IMG/VR virus record: IMGVR_UViG_3300037628_000466
Location: 1 to 46,776 of that record
Length of the DNA: 46,776 bases
Strand: one strand, 5' to 3'
Source of the DNA: a virus
Shown here: piece after piece, positions 32,742 through 39,298 of the stretch
How positions within the stretch are numbered: the stretch's first letter is position 1
Layout: every line of letters begins with the position of its first letter
Notes under the pieces: model-generated
Seen by the model: only the letters and a program-made list of their open reading frames with translations
Told to the model about the DNA's origin: nothing
The model's database searches: none
Position numbers and translations under genes: made by a program

Positions 32742-32900
32742 GTTTCGTCTCCTTTACCTTCCCCAAAAGTATGCAAACCTTTGCACATAAGACAAAAAAC
32801 CGGCAAGAACTTCCTAACAGGACAAAAAAGGTCTTCGCTGTGATAGATAAAGATAGAGAGAGAAAAGACCCCCATAAGCATCACTGTCAAGTTCATGATC

Positions 32901-32930
32901 CTTGAGTTATACTATGTAAGCTAACTCAAG
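32901..32930. repeat. Nine-bp inverted repeat, hairpin or operator
   Basis: CTTGAGTTA (32901-32909) and TAACTCAAG (32922-32930) are perfect inverted repeats with a 12-base loop that itself contains GTAAGC. The right arm overlaps the recurring GCTAACTCAA element of this region. There is no T-run, so an operator or origin element is as likely as a terminator. Confidence 0.55.
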
Positions 32931-33253
32931 ACAAATATTAACTAACTACTATGTTTTTACAAGTGATACGTGTCAAAACTGGTTTTGTAAGTCAATTTGA
33001 TTTGTTTTTGGCTTTTTGTCTTATTAGAGATTCTTTTTTCTTTTTGTTCTTGCTTTGCTTTAATTTTACGCGGCGCTTGTGAATTAAATAACTTGCTCCC
33101 GTATCTCGGTATTTGATAACAGCTTACCCCACTGTTTGCATTTATTTTGCTGTTTTGCCATTTATTTTCAAATATCATTCAACAAACTACATTTAATGCC
33201 GTATACATTAATAGAGCGGGTCAATGAAGGCTCGCCAAATAAGAGGTTGCGCA

Positions 33254-33442
33254 ATGAATTTCAAATCGTTTGGAAACCTGCGGCGGCATCTGGCCAGCAA
33301 AATGATGTTTACCGATGCCGAATTGCGGGAAATTATGCGTTGCTGTGGTCGGGCAACGGTAGGTAATGCCGTAATTGCTTGTGAGATTTTGGGCATTGAA
33401 TTGATCGGCAGTGACGTTGACTTGATGTATAACTGTAAGTAA
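33254..33442 (+). CDS. Small hypothetical protein (cassette gene 1)
   Basis: 62 residues from the ATG at 33254, fixed by the family A leader AGAGGTTGCGCA directly before it. Sequence MNFKSFGNLRRHLASKMMFT continues with a predicted helix-turn-helix-like segment (RATVGNAVIACEILGIELIG), which might bind DNA. Not recognised. Confidence 0.65.
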   Translation: MNFKSFGNLRRHLASKMMFTDAELREIMRCCGRATVGNAVIACEILGIELIGSDVDLMYNCK

Positions 33443-33459
33443 ACCAAGAGGTTGCGCAC

Positions 33460-33705
33460 ATGAATTATCCAATCAATCAACTAATCCAAACGCCTAAGGG
33501 CGGATGGATATTTGTCGGTCGGACATTCGTTCGACTATGCTACACTCAGATTGACGGTCAGCCGTTGACTGACGAACAATGCGGGAACATTATCCATGTT
33601 GGCCCCGGCCTGTATTTAGGGGACACGATCCGGGCCATTTCCTACAAAACCAAGCAAGCGGCCATCGATGCCGCTAACGAATTGGACGTTGAATATAGTC
33701 TTTAA
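33460..33705 (+). CDS. Hypothetical protein (cassette gene 2)
   Basis: 81 residues after the leader AAGAGGTTGCGCACA. Beta-rich and neutral (GGWIFVGRTFVRLCYTQID, LYLGDTIRAISYKTKQAA). No family recognised. Co-directional with the other leader-tagged cassettes. Confidence 0.65.
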   Translation: MNYPINQLIQTPKGGWIFVGRTFVRLCYTQIDGQPLTDEQCGNIIHVGPGLYLGDTIRAISYKTKQAAIDAANELDVEYSL

Positions 33706-33732
33706 CCGTATCACAATTAAGGGGTTGCACAC

Positions 33733-33957
33733 ATGAGACTTAAATTCACCGTAGAACTTGAAGCGGACGAGTTAGACCTCGACCTAACTGACGCTGAAAA
33801 GCGAGAAATTGCCGATTTAATAGCCCATCATCTTGAGGATTCCCGCAGTTCATTACAGGTTTTTCGCCAGATGAAAATGGGCGGAGTATCTTATGGCCCA
33901 AACGTAACAACATTTTGGGAAAACGGCTATTCTGTCGATGCCGAAATTATTAACTAA
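33733..33957 (+). CDS. Acidic small hypothetical protein (cassette gene 3)
   Basis: 74 residues following the leader GGGGTTGCACAC. The N-terminus is an acidic helix-forming stretch (ELEADELDLDLTDAEKREIA). Acidic small early proteins sometimes mimic DNA, but nothing specific supports that here. Not recognised. Confidence 0.65.
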   Translation: MRLKFTVELEADELDLDLTDAEKREIADLIAHHLEDSRSSLQVFRQMKMGGVSYGPNVTTFWENGYSVDAEIIN

Positions 33958-33992
33958 CCGTATCAAATTTAAGGGGTTGCGCAAAATGAATA
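33955..33992 (+). repeat. Family A leader, long form, copy 1
   Basis: A 38-base sequence beginning TAACCGTATCAAATTTAAGG and ending in the first codons of the next gene (ATGAATA) is identical at 34331-34368. It contains the stop-proximal TAACCG, the ribosome site AAGGGG and the family core GGTTGCGCA. Shorter versions occur before the genes at 33254, 33460, 33733 and 35503. Confidence 0.9.
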
Positions 33993-34333
33993 CCAAAGGA
34001 AATACTCCTGAACATTGCTGGGAATGTGAGCAATTCAAGGATTGCAAACAAGCCCAAAATATGACCGCTGATACCAAAGCGGTTAATGGATTGGTCGTCT
34101 TTATCGACAATGACAGTGAACATTATTGCGATAATTGTACGCCAGACAAAGAAACTGCCTCATATCCAATTGGTGAATCGGACACGCCGGAACATTGTTG
34201 TGATTGCGGCGTACCACTTGACCACCAATTAACCGATTATGGTGTTGAATACGTCAAGGAAGAATTGGCCTTTAATAGTGGCGGTTGCTGCCGGGAATTG
34301 TGGCCCGTTGTCTGGGCTGAGTATTTGAGTTAA
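33986..34333 (+). CDS. Cysteine-rich protein with duplicated TPEHC motif
   Basis: 115 residues after the long family A leader. TPEHCWECEQFKDC near the start and TPEHCCDCGVPLDH in the middle are internal repeats of a small zinc-finger-like motif; the C-terminus ends CCRELWPVVWAEYL. The TPEHC..CG segment resembles small uncharacterised phage proteins. Metal binding is likely; function unknown. Confidence 0.7.
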   Translation: MNTKGNTPEHCWECEQFKDCKQAQNMTADTKAVNGLVVFIDNDSEHYCDNCTPDKETASYPIGESDTPEHCCDCGVPLDHQLTDYGVEYVKEELAFNSGGCCRELWPVVWAEYLS

Positions 34334-34368
34334 CCGTATCAAATTTAAGGGGTTGCGCAAAATGAATA
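34331..34368 (+). repeat. Family A leader, long form, copy 2
   Basis: Exact 38-base copy of 33955-33992, including the first codons of the downstream gene. This level of identity between non-coding leaders of unrelated genes implies recent duplication, gene conversion or strong selection. Confidence 0.9.
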
Positions 34369-34619
34369 AAAAACAAATCCTTTCCGTCCATCAACGCCGG
34401 AAACTATTTGCCGCCGCAGTTATTAAGGGTGAGCTTTGGGCGTTTACGGGATGGGAAATTGAGGATGTCCGGGTGGCTGTCCATAACCTTAAGGGCCAAG
34501 ACTGGGACAATACCCGTTGCCTTGAATTTTTATGGAAACATGAAGAAACGATCCTCGATACTATGATTTTAGCCGGGAACGAAATGATTGAAGGATTGAT
34601 TTCCGAAGAAATAGATTGA
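34362..34619 (+). CDS. Hypothetical helical protein (cassette gene 5)
   Basis: 85 residues from the ATG at 34362. Helical with two tryptophans in GELWAFTGWEIEDVRVAVHN and acidic C-terminus. Not recognised. Followed by an unusual structured non-coding gap. Confidence 0.65.
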   Translation: MNKKQILSVHQRRKLFAAAVIKGELWAFTGWEIEDVRVAVHNLKGQDWDNTRCLEFLWKHEETILDTMILAGNEMIEGLISEEID

Positions 34620-34740
34620 CCGTCATGGTTGCGCACACTAAAAATTACCCGGTCGGGTCGGTCATAGATTCCGCGCTCTTTGCGGAACGCCAGGTTAGGC
34701 GCAACCGCCTGGCGATCCAATGTCGGCCCGGTCGGGGTTA
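34620..34740 (+). other. Structured non-coding element with orphan leader motif
   Basis: This gap carries GGTTGCGC (34627-34634) of the family A leader without a start codon after it, and its exact complement GCGCAACC at 34699-34706. Two further perfect stems are present: TTCCGC/GCGGAA (34669-34674, 34682-34687) and CGCCAGG/CCTGGCG (34688-34694, 34708-34714). The transcript could fold compactly and could also pair with other leaders. It may be a small regulatory RNA, an attenuator or a decayed cassette. Confidence 0.45.
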
Positions 34741-34749
34741 AATTGGAGG
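34726..34749 (+). repeat. Leader repeat family B, copy 1
   Basis: A 24-base leader starting GCCCGGTCGGGGTTAAA and ending TTGGAGG is identical at 34961-34984. Each copy supplies the ribosome site of the next gene. Confidence 0.85.
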
Positions 34750-34754
34750 ATAAA

Positions 34755-34958
34755 ATGCTGGTAAAAGAATCGCCTAAGTACGATGTCGAATTTCCCGAGG
34801 ATTTTGGGTTATGGGCATCAATCGACAACGTGGGTCTCGATGTTGTGTGTACTGAAATAGTGGAGGAAATTAGGGCCGATCTAAAAACAATTGACAGGAA
34901 TTTAGCACCAGGGCTGCGGTCGGCATTAAACAAAATAGCCAATATCGCCCGAATATAA
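34755..34958 (+). CDS. Small hypothetical protein (family B cassette)
   Basis: 67 residues from the ATG at 34755 after TTGGAGG. Acidic N-terminus (ESPKYDVEFPEDFGLWASI) and helical C-terminus (LAPGLRSALNKIANIARI). Not recognised. Confidence 0.65.
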   Translation: MLVKESPKYDVEFPEDFGLWASIDNVGLDVVCTEIVEEIRADLKTIDRNLAPGLRSALNKIANIARI

Positions 34959-34960
34959 CC

Positions 34961-34984
34961 GCCCGGTCGGGGTTAAATTGGAGG
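34961..34984 (+). repeat. Leader repeat family B, copy 2
   Basis: Identical to 34726-34749. A weaker relative (GGCCCCGGCCGCATTGGAGG) lies before the gene at 35228. Confidence 0.85.
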
Positions 34985-34989
34985 TAGAA

Positions 34990-35196
34990 ATGAGACAAGT
35001 TTCCCACATAACATGGTTTGAGGAACCGCTTTGTGAATGCTGGTATATGGGCTTTCGGTTGCGAATGAAAAAAATAGGTCTAAAGATACAATGTGAATTT
35101 GTGTCTTTTGCGGCAGCCACAAGATATGCGAACGACATGAAACGCGGTGGATTTACCGCTGTCAAGGTTATGAAGGGTGAATGCCCGTCACATTAA
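34990..35196 (+). CDS. Small hypothetical protein (family B cassette)
   Basis: 68 residues after TTGGAGG. Alternating beta and helix (FRLRMKKIGLKIQCEFVSFA, AATRYANDMKRGGFTAVKVM), compact and basic. Not recognised. Confidence 0.65.
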   Translation: MRQVSHITWFEEPLCECWYMGFRLRMKKIGLKIQCEFVSFAAATRYANDMKRGGFTAVKVMKGECPSH

Positions 35197-35227
35197 CCAC
35201 TCAGCGGCCCCGGCCGCATTGGAGGAA

Positions 35228-35470
35228 ATGATGCCAAATAGTTATCCAAATACTAAGTGCAGCAATTGTGGAGTTGAAGGCGAAACCACGCAAGTTATGC
35301 CGTATGGCCAGGTTTGCGGATATTGTGTTGTGTTGATCGGCAAAGGCTCTTTTGATGCAAAAGAGGCAAAACGACAATACAACCGCCAGCTTAAAAAGGC
35401 CGGAGTTACCCAGGCCGATCTTGACTTTGTTCGCAAAATAGATAGGAAAATCAGAAAATCTTTACAATAA
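35228..35470 (+). CDS. Zinc-ribbon miniprotein
   Basis: 80 residues from the ATG at 35228 (35231 also possible) after GGAGG. CSNCGVEGET near the start and CGYC later form a C-x2-C...C-x2-C ribbon; the rest is a basic helix (EAKRQYNRQLKKAGVTQADL). Function unknown. Confidence 0.7.
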   Translation: MMPNSYPNTKCSNCGVEGETTQVMPYGQVCGYCVVLIGKGSFDAKEAKRQYNRQLKKAGVTQADLDFVRKIDRKIRKSLQ

Positions 35471-35502
35471 CCGCCTCACGTGGACAGGAAAGAGGTTGCG
35501 TA

Positions 35503-35691
35503 ATGACTAAGCGACAATTAGCACTCGAAACAATTCGCATTGAGTGGGCCTTGAACGGTAAAGATACCCAACAAAGTATTCGCGCCTTTGTCGAAAATCG
35601 AATTAGTATGGAGGCCAGAAATAAAGTGGCAGCCATAGGGTTAAAGCAATATTACTTTAAAAACCGTTTCAAGATAAAACAGGAGGCCTAA
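35503..35691 (+). CDS. Small basic hypothetical protein
   Basis: 62 residues after the family A leader AGAGGTTGCGTA. Helical and basic. The gene ends with AGGAGGCCTAA, which contains the ribosome site of the next gene. Not recognised. Confidence 0.65.
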   Translation: MTKRQLALETIRIEWALNGKDTQQSIRAFVENRISMEARNKVAAIGLKQYYFKNRFKIKQEA

Positions 35692-35934
35692 ATGTGCATC
35701 CACGGTAACGCCCCGGTACACAAGGGGCAAAAGACCAAAAAGGAACTGATTGAATTTATCGGTTACGAAAAACGCGGCGGCAATAACGTGGCTATGTTTA
35801 AGTCGGGCTTCAACAATAGTTTTTGCTTAGATAAGAGAAGTTTGAAGCTGCGGATTAAAAATTTGAAAGCTGGCGGTTTCCCCAGTGATATTTCGGGGAT
35901 AGCTCTCGAAAACTGGCCAAAGGAGACCACATGA
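35692..35934 (+). CDS. Small hypothetical protein
   Basis: 80 residues starting at the base after the previous stop, with AGGAGG upstream. Contains a lysine-rich beta segment (KKELIEFIGYEKRGGNNVAM). Its stop overlaps the start of the next gene by four bases. Not recognised. Confidence 0.65.
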   Translation: MCIHGNAPVHKGQKTKKELIEFIGYEKRGGNNVAMFKSGFNNSFCLDKRSLKLRIKNLKAGGFPSDISGIALENWPKETT

Positions 35935-36674
35935 ACATCCATAAAGGTACGGACGGCAAAGACTTAGAGGCCCCGAAAGCAGGGTTAGAAGCCACCGAGC
36001 ATACACCAGGGCCATTAGGAGTTATTAAAAGACCACTCAGCGCAAAAGCTACAACCAATATAAAGGGGTGGTATATGATTCACTCCTACGACAACAGATA
36101 CCCCTTAGAAACAGATCAGCCAGTTATAGCCTTCACTATCAACAAAGCAGACGCCGACTTATTCGCCTCCGCCCCTGCCTTAGCCGCCGAGAATGTGGAA
36201 ATGAAAGTTGAAATTGCCAGATTGCGTGGGGCTGGTCAAAACGCATATCGTGGTTGGCGTAAAGGTGATGACGTTATTGGGCCAATGAAGGAATTGGCTG
36301 TTGTTCTTAAAATGACACCGGGAACCATTACGGTCAACGATGCCCTCCTGACCGAGAATGCGCGGCTGAGAGATAAGCTCGAATGGTTCATTAATAAACT
36401 CACTGAGGAAATCGCGCTGTCTATTTGGTGGACTAAGCGGACGATACAAGTGGATGCCGAGAATGCGCGGCTTGTTCTGAGGAACGAAGGGCTGCGGAAG
36501 GCGTTGAGAGGACTAATTCAAGCCCTGCCAGTCTATCAGAGCACAGATGATGGCGGTGAACCCACGGGGAAATACTTTATCTGCGCCAACCAGGATATCG
36601 AAATCGACGAAATCCTTTACTCGGCGATAACTAAAGCTGATTCCACCCTCAGTGGCGGAAAGGAGCCGAAATGA
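35931..36674 (+). CDS. Phage hypothetical protein of the HTPGP...SAPAL type with coiled coils
   Basis: 247 residues. The N-terminal part has EHTPGPLGVIK and, about 65 residues later, ADADLFASAPALAAENVEMK. This pairing is a hallmark of a large, functionally uncharacterised family of small phage early proteins. Coiled-coil segments follow (LLTENARLRDKLEWFINKLT; NARLVLRNEGLRKALRGLIQ). Overlaps both neighbours by four bases, so it is translationally coupled. Confidence 0.7.
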   Translation: MNIHKGTDGKDLEAPKAGLEATEHTPGPLGVIKRPLSAKATTNIKGWYMIHSYDNRYPLETDQPVIAFTINKADADLFASAPALAAENVEMKVEIARLRGAGQNAYRGWRKGDDVIGPMKELAVVLKMTPGTITVNDALLTENARLRDKLEWFINKLTEEIALSIWWTKRTIQVDAENARLVLRNEGLRKALRGLIQALPVYQSTDDGGEPTGKYFICANQDIEIDEILYSAITKADSTLSGGKEPK

Positions 36675-36886
36675 AAATCAAGAGAATCATCGACCAAAAC
36701 CGGCGTGATTTTACCGCTATCTATGAGTGTGAACACTGTGGTCATGAGCATGAGGACAGTGGCTACGATGATAGTTATTTCCATCAACAAGTGATTCCCA
36801 AAAAGAAATGCCCGAAATGTGGCAAATATGCACCGGAGGATTATCGACCCCTGACCACCAAATTTCCCGACGGCGAGCAACACTGA
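36671..36886 (+). CDS. Zinc-ribbon phage protein
   Basis: 71 residues. YECEHCGHEHEDSGYDDSYF and VIPKKKCPKCGKYAPEDYRP give two C-x2-C knuckles around a GYDD.YFH segment, a pattern common in small phage proteins of unknown function. ATGA-type overlaps on both sides. Confidence 0.75.
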   Translation: MKIKRIIDQNRRDFTAIYECEHCGHEHEDSGYDDSYFHQQVIPKKKCPKCGKYAPEDYRPLTTKFPDGEQH

Positions 36887-37152
36887 TGAGTCACACCCTT
36901 GATCTAATCGCTTACCTGTTTTGCTGGCATACGCGCCCGATTCGCCGATTTCGTCGCTGGTTCGGCCGTAATTGGTGGAAATTGGCCGTCCTGTTCGCCT
37001 GGAGCGTGTTTATGTTTCATCTGGGCCGATTGTATGCCGTACCCGAGAAATGGCCGCTACCGTCAATTGAGCGGCATTCAGAGCTACGGAAGATGTTGTT
37101 TACCGATCAATTAAGCTGGGACGAATATTACCGGCTGACTACCGGGAATTGA
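36886..37152 (+). CDS. Small membrane protein
   Basis: 88 residues. Basic, aromatic N-terminus (RPIRRFRRWFGRNWWK) then one TM helix (LAVLFAWSVFMFHLGRLYAV) and a soluble C-terminus. The positive-inside rule places the N-terminus in the cytoplasm. Last codons lie within leader family F. Not recognised. Confidence 0.65.
   Translation: MSHTLDLIAYLFCWHTRPIRRFRRWFGRNWWKLAVLFAWSVFMFHLGRLYAVPEKWPLPSIERHSELRKMLFTDQLSWDEYYRLTTGN
37131..37152 (+). repeat. Leader repeat family F, copy 1
   Basis: A 22-base sequence CCGGCTGACTACCGGGAATT followed by GA is identical at 37407-37428. Here it encodes the C-terminal RLTTGN and stop of the membrane protein; in the second copy it lies in another frame. It directly precedes a ribosome site in both cases. 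Confidence 0.85.
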
Positions 37153-37159
37153 GGAAAGT

Positions 37160-37414
37160 ATGGCCTATTGGGATAGTAAAAAAGAAAGAATCGTCTATTT
37201 CCCCGACCAAGATTGTGAATTTCACTCTGGCTGGATAGAAGAAGATTGCGGATGCTGCGGTGGGATAGAATGGGGTGGAGAATCTCCCGTAGAATGCCGC
37301 GAATGTAATGGTGGTGGAATAATATATCGACATAAGAAATCGGGAGTTTACGCAATGTATCCAGGTGGGCCATTTCTTGGTCGGGTCGAAAAGTCCAAGC
37401 GATCCCCCGGCTGA
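37160..37414 (+). CDS. Zinc-binding miniprotein with DnaJ-like CxxCxG elements
   Basis: 84 residues. CGCCGGIEWGG and CRECNGGG form a C-x2-C-x-G type pair as in the zinc centre of DnaJ. No J domain is present. Function unknown. GGAAAG precedes the start. Confidence 0.65.
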   Translation: MAYWDSKKERIVYFPDQDCEFHSGWIEEDCGCCGGIEWGGESPVECRECNGGGIIYRHKKSGVYAMYPGGPFLGRVEKSKRSPG

Positions 37415-37428
37415 CTACCGGGAATTGA
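37407..37428 (+). repeat. Leader repeat family F, copy 2
   Basis: Identical to 37131-37152 and followed by AAAGGAGAG before the ATG at 37442. Confidence 0.85.
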
Positions 37429-37441
37429 AAGGAGAGAGAAA

Positions 37442-37672
37442 ATGGATAAAGCTGAGAAACTAAAGCATTGCTCAGGGTGCGAAGACAACTTCTATAACAG
37501 GAATAATAATCTTGGAGTATTGCAATGCTGGTGTTTGGATGATGCAAAGCTGGTACTAAAAAAACAGGTGCCAATTCACCAAGTGCCACCCTGGAACCAA
37601 AAAGCCGAAAAGTTTTTAAGTTGTTACCACCGTAAAGGTTTTGTTAATGTTGGGCCTGAGCAGACGTGTTGA
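37442..37672 (+). CDS. Cysteine-rich hypothetical protein, end of plus-strand operon
   Basis: 76 residues after AAGGAGAG. Cysteines at HCSGCEDNF, QCWCLDD and LSCYHRKGF suggest metal binding. Last plus-strand gene; it converges with the minus-strand gene at 37696 with 23 bases between stops, and no strong shared terminator was seen there. Confidence 0.65.
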   Translation: MDKAEKLKHCSGCEDNFYNRNNNLGVLQCWCLDDAKLVLKKQVPIHQVPPWNQKAEKFLSCYHRKGFVNVGPEQTC

Positions 37673-37695
37673 CCCCCACTTGCCCCTGGTTGGGA

Positions 37696-38001
37696 TCAAT
37701 CAGCGGAAGCAGGGCCAAGAGTGGCTACAGGTTCATAAGTTTTAATGAAGATGTTAGGCTTACAGGGGTAATGTTCACCAGCAACCCCAGTAATAATCCA
37801 ATCACCCTGACATACGTGATAGCCACCCTCAAGAGTTCCTATCCATCCATGAGTATCTGATTCACACCCACATTCACCGCAAGTCCATATCTTCCCAAAA
37901 TCATGAGGAAACTCCACTAATTCACAATCCATGCCCTGTACAATCGGCGACCACTGCACCGCTTCAATAACCACTGGCTTTTTCCGATACTTCGCCATCA
38001 T
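37696..38001 (-). CDS. Conserved phage protein (KYRKKPVVIEAVQW family)
   Basis: 101 residues. The start MAKYRKKPVVIEAVQW and the later GDWIITGVAGEHYPCKPNIF followed by KTYEPV are the signature of a small protein carried by a very large number of phages and prophages; function unknown. A C-x2-C pair (TCGECGCE) sits in the middle. Last gene of the minus-strand early operon. Either of the first two ATG codons could be the start. Confidence 0.8.
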   Translation of the reverse strand: MMAKYRKKPVVIEAVQWSPIVQGMDCELVEFPHDFGKIWTCGECGCESDTHGWIGTLEGGYHVCQGDWIITGVAGEHYPCKPNIFIKTYEPVATLGPASAD

Positions 38002-38049
38002 TCACTTTCCCAAATAACCGTTATCTTCAAATTCACAATCTTCCCTCCT

Positions 38050-38253
38050 TCATTCCGCGCTTACCGTGCCATTGGACCAAACTATAAAACACGGTGAATT
38101 TATATGAAGTGAACCATAGCCGGGCTTCCCATATGCCCGATGCCACTCATCCAAAATGTACTTCATATCATTTTCGTGACCACGATAAAACTCAATACCA
38201 AACTTCACTTTTACCGGCCACGCTGCCCCGCTGCGGTTGTGCTCAGTTGGCAT
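38050..38253 (-). CDS. Small hypothetical protein with family D leader
   Basis: 67 residues from the ATG at 38253, fixed by AGGAGTGCCGCG directly before it. Middle segment GIEFYRGHENDMKYILDEWH. Not recognised. Confidence 0.65.
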   Translation of the reverse strand: MPTEHNRSGAAWPVKVKFGIEFYRGHENDMKYILDEWHRAYGKPGYGSLHINSPCFIVWSNGTVSAE

Positions 38254-38263
38254 CGCGGCACTC

Positions 38264-38365
38264 CTATCCAAACAAAAACATGATAACCATCAATATGGCA
38301 TAAATTACATAAATTATTCCGGCTATGCCAGCTACCAACGCTAACATCTCACCTACCTCATCCAT
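38264..38365 (-). CDS. 33-residue membrane peptide
   Basis: MDEVGEMLALVAGIAGIIYV continues as one long hydrophobic helix to the C-terminus. The start is fixed by the family D leader AGGAGCGCCGCG. Such tiny phage membrane proteins may affect host envelope or act as antiholins; no direct evidence here. Confidence 0.6.
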   Translation of the reverse strand: MDEVGEMLALVAGIAGIIYVIYAILMVIMFLFG

Positions 38366-38375
38366 CGCGGCGCTC

Positions 38376-38416
38376 CTACTCCTGCTCCTGCTCCCGCTCC
38401 TGCTCTCGCTCCTGTG
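38376..38416. repeat. Six-base tandem repeat (CTCCTG type)
   Basis: About seven imperfect CTCCTG/CTCCCG/CTCGCT units. They encode the EREQEQE tail and on the minus strand read as repeated CAGGAG, that is, tandem ribosome-binding-like motifs leading into the 33-residue gene. Slippage here could tune initiation. Confidence 0.75.
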
Positions 38417-38576
38417 ATAAGTATACAAATAATGCCACAAAAAATAAGTCAAGTATAATTCCAAACCAATCCGATTGTACTAAGTCAACCATCGCCATTG
38501 CAATAAAAAAACCAGCCATAAGCGATCTCCATGACCGACCAAACCATTTATCACTGATTCTCCGCTCACTTCGCAT
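38376..38576 (-). CDS. Small membrane protein with E/Q/R repeat tail
   Basis: 66 residues, two hydrophobic helices (SLMAGFFIAMAMVDLV and IILDLFFVALFVYL) then a tail of QERE-type repeats encoded by a six-base tandem repeat at 38376-38416. The repeat also places several GGAG ribosome-like sites before the next gene. Start overlaps the 44-residue gene upstream. Confidence 0.65.
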   Translation of the reverse strand: MRSERRISDKWFGRSWRSLMAGFFIAMAMVDLVQSDWFGIILDLFFVALFVYLSQEREQEREQEQE

Positions 38577-38700
38577 CGCGGCCTCTGGGGTGAATGTGAG
38601 TCCAATAATGCCACATCCTTATAAGCCAATCTGTCACATAATTTCGACGATGAAATTCGGGAATATCTTTGTCTGGGATTTTACCGCTACAATTCATCAT
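38566..38700 (-). CDS. 44-residue hypothetical protein
   Basis: MMNCSGKIPDKDIPEFHRRN and a Trp/His-rich second half (WLIRMWHYWTHIHPRG). GGAGG lies eight bases before the ATG at 38700, and the gene overlaps both neighbours, supporting a real coupled gene despite its length. Not recognised. Confidence 0.55.
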   Translation of the reverse strand: MMNCSGKIPDKDIPEFHRRNYVTDWLIRMWHYWTHIHPRGRDAK

Positions 38701-39031
38701 TCATCCTCCGGCGGGGCGGGTGTAAGACATCGCGGCGCTCCTCGAATAGATCATTAAATCGCATTCGACCATTAGTATTATATCTATCCCAATCAACTGG
38801 CTGAACACCATGTCGTTGATATTCAGCAACCGACTCGATCAAACGCTTTCGCAATTCAGACTTCATATATTGAAGTTCGCTGGAATGACACTGGGTCGTA
38901 AGAATGAATGGCGGCAAATTTCTATCGTGCTGGCCATTAATATTCCAATGAACACTAACAATAAAATAAAGTGGGTTTTCGTATAACCAGCACTTACCCA
39001 ATATATGAGTTATTATTTGTTCACTTTGCAT
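38687..39031 (-). CDS. Hypothetical protein
   Basis: 114 residues from the ATG at 39031, with GGAGGCCGCG (family D leader) directly upstream. Contains a beta-rich N-terminal half (NPLYFIVSVHWNINGQHDRN) and a helical second half with ELQYMKSELRKRLIESVAEY. The embedded leader-like AGGAGCGCCGCGATG at about 38730-38744 opens only nine codons in another frame. Not recognised. Confidence 0.6.
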   Translation of the reverse strand: MQSEQIITHILGKCWLYENPLYFIVSVHWNINGQHDRNLPPFILTTQCHSSELQYMKSELRKRLIESVAEYQRHGVQPVDWDRYNTNGRMRFNDLFEERRDVLHPPRRRMNDEL

Positions 39032-39111
39032 CGCGGCCTCCTTCATCCTTATGCCCCCTCTTGGCTTTTACTAATCGCTACGGATGGGAACGGAATTTGT
39101 CAAGTCTTTTT

Positions 39112-39297
39112 TCACTTTGGCGGCCATCTACGATTTATTTCGTTTTGGGCTATCAGAGTGCAAAGGATTCCCGCCCCGAGATAGGCCATTGCCAGAAGCG
39201 CCAACCCAATGGAATTTATTTCGATACTTCCAATAAATGCTATAGCTGAAACCACAAAAAGCATTCCAGCCCCAAATCCTGCTATAAGAATTCTCAT
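39112..39297 (-). CDS. Small membrane protein downstream of RusA
   Basis: 61 residues with two hydrophobic helices (LIAGFGAGMLFVVSAIAFIG; LALLAMAYLGAGILCTLIA). GGAGG within the end of rusA is its ribosome site. Function unknown. Confidence 0.65.
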   Translation of the reverse strand: MRILIAGFGAGMLFVVSAIAFIGSIEINSIGLALLAMAYLGAGILCTLIAQNEINRRWPPK

Positions 39298-39298
39298 T

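Larger units (their letters stand above)
32238..33253. other. Repeat-rich, gene-poor region; candidate origin/control region
   Basis: Apart from one 54-codon minus-strand gene (32577-32741) I see no convincing coding sequence. The stretch is rich in short repeats: palindrome TGTCCGATATCGGACA (about 32322-32337) with CGGACAGTT recurring at about 32464; TTGAGCTAAC and its reverse complement GTTAGCTCAA around 32345 and 32402, and again GCTAACTCAA at about 32920; the direct repeat TACGTATG twice near 32440-32455; and an inverted TGCAAACCTTTGCA near 32770. The end (32940-33200) is AT-rich. Such architecture suits a replication origin or an operator cluster, but no DnaA box array is evident. Confidence 0.45.

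Noticed and set aside
32453-32905. 150-codon plus-strand ORF in the repeat region
   Set aside because: Composition (runs of Pro, His, Phe) and lack of a ribosome site argue against coding; the opposite strand has a better supported 54-codon gene there.
32957-33178. 73-codon minus-strand Lys/Gln-rich ORF
   Set aside because: Lies in AT-rich DNA without ribosome site; composition follows the base bias.
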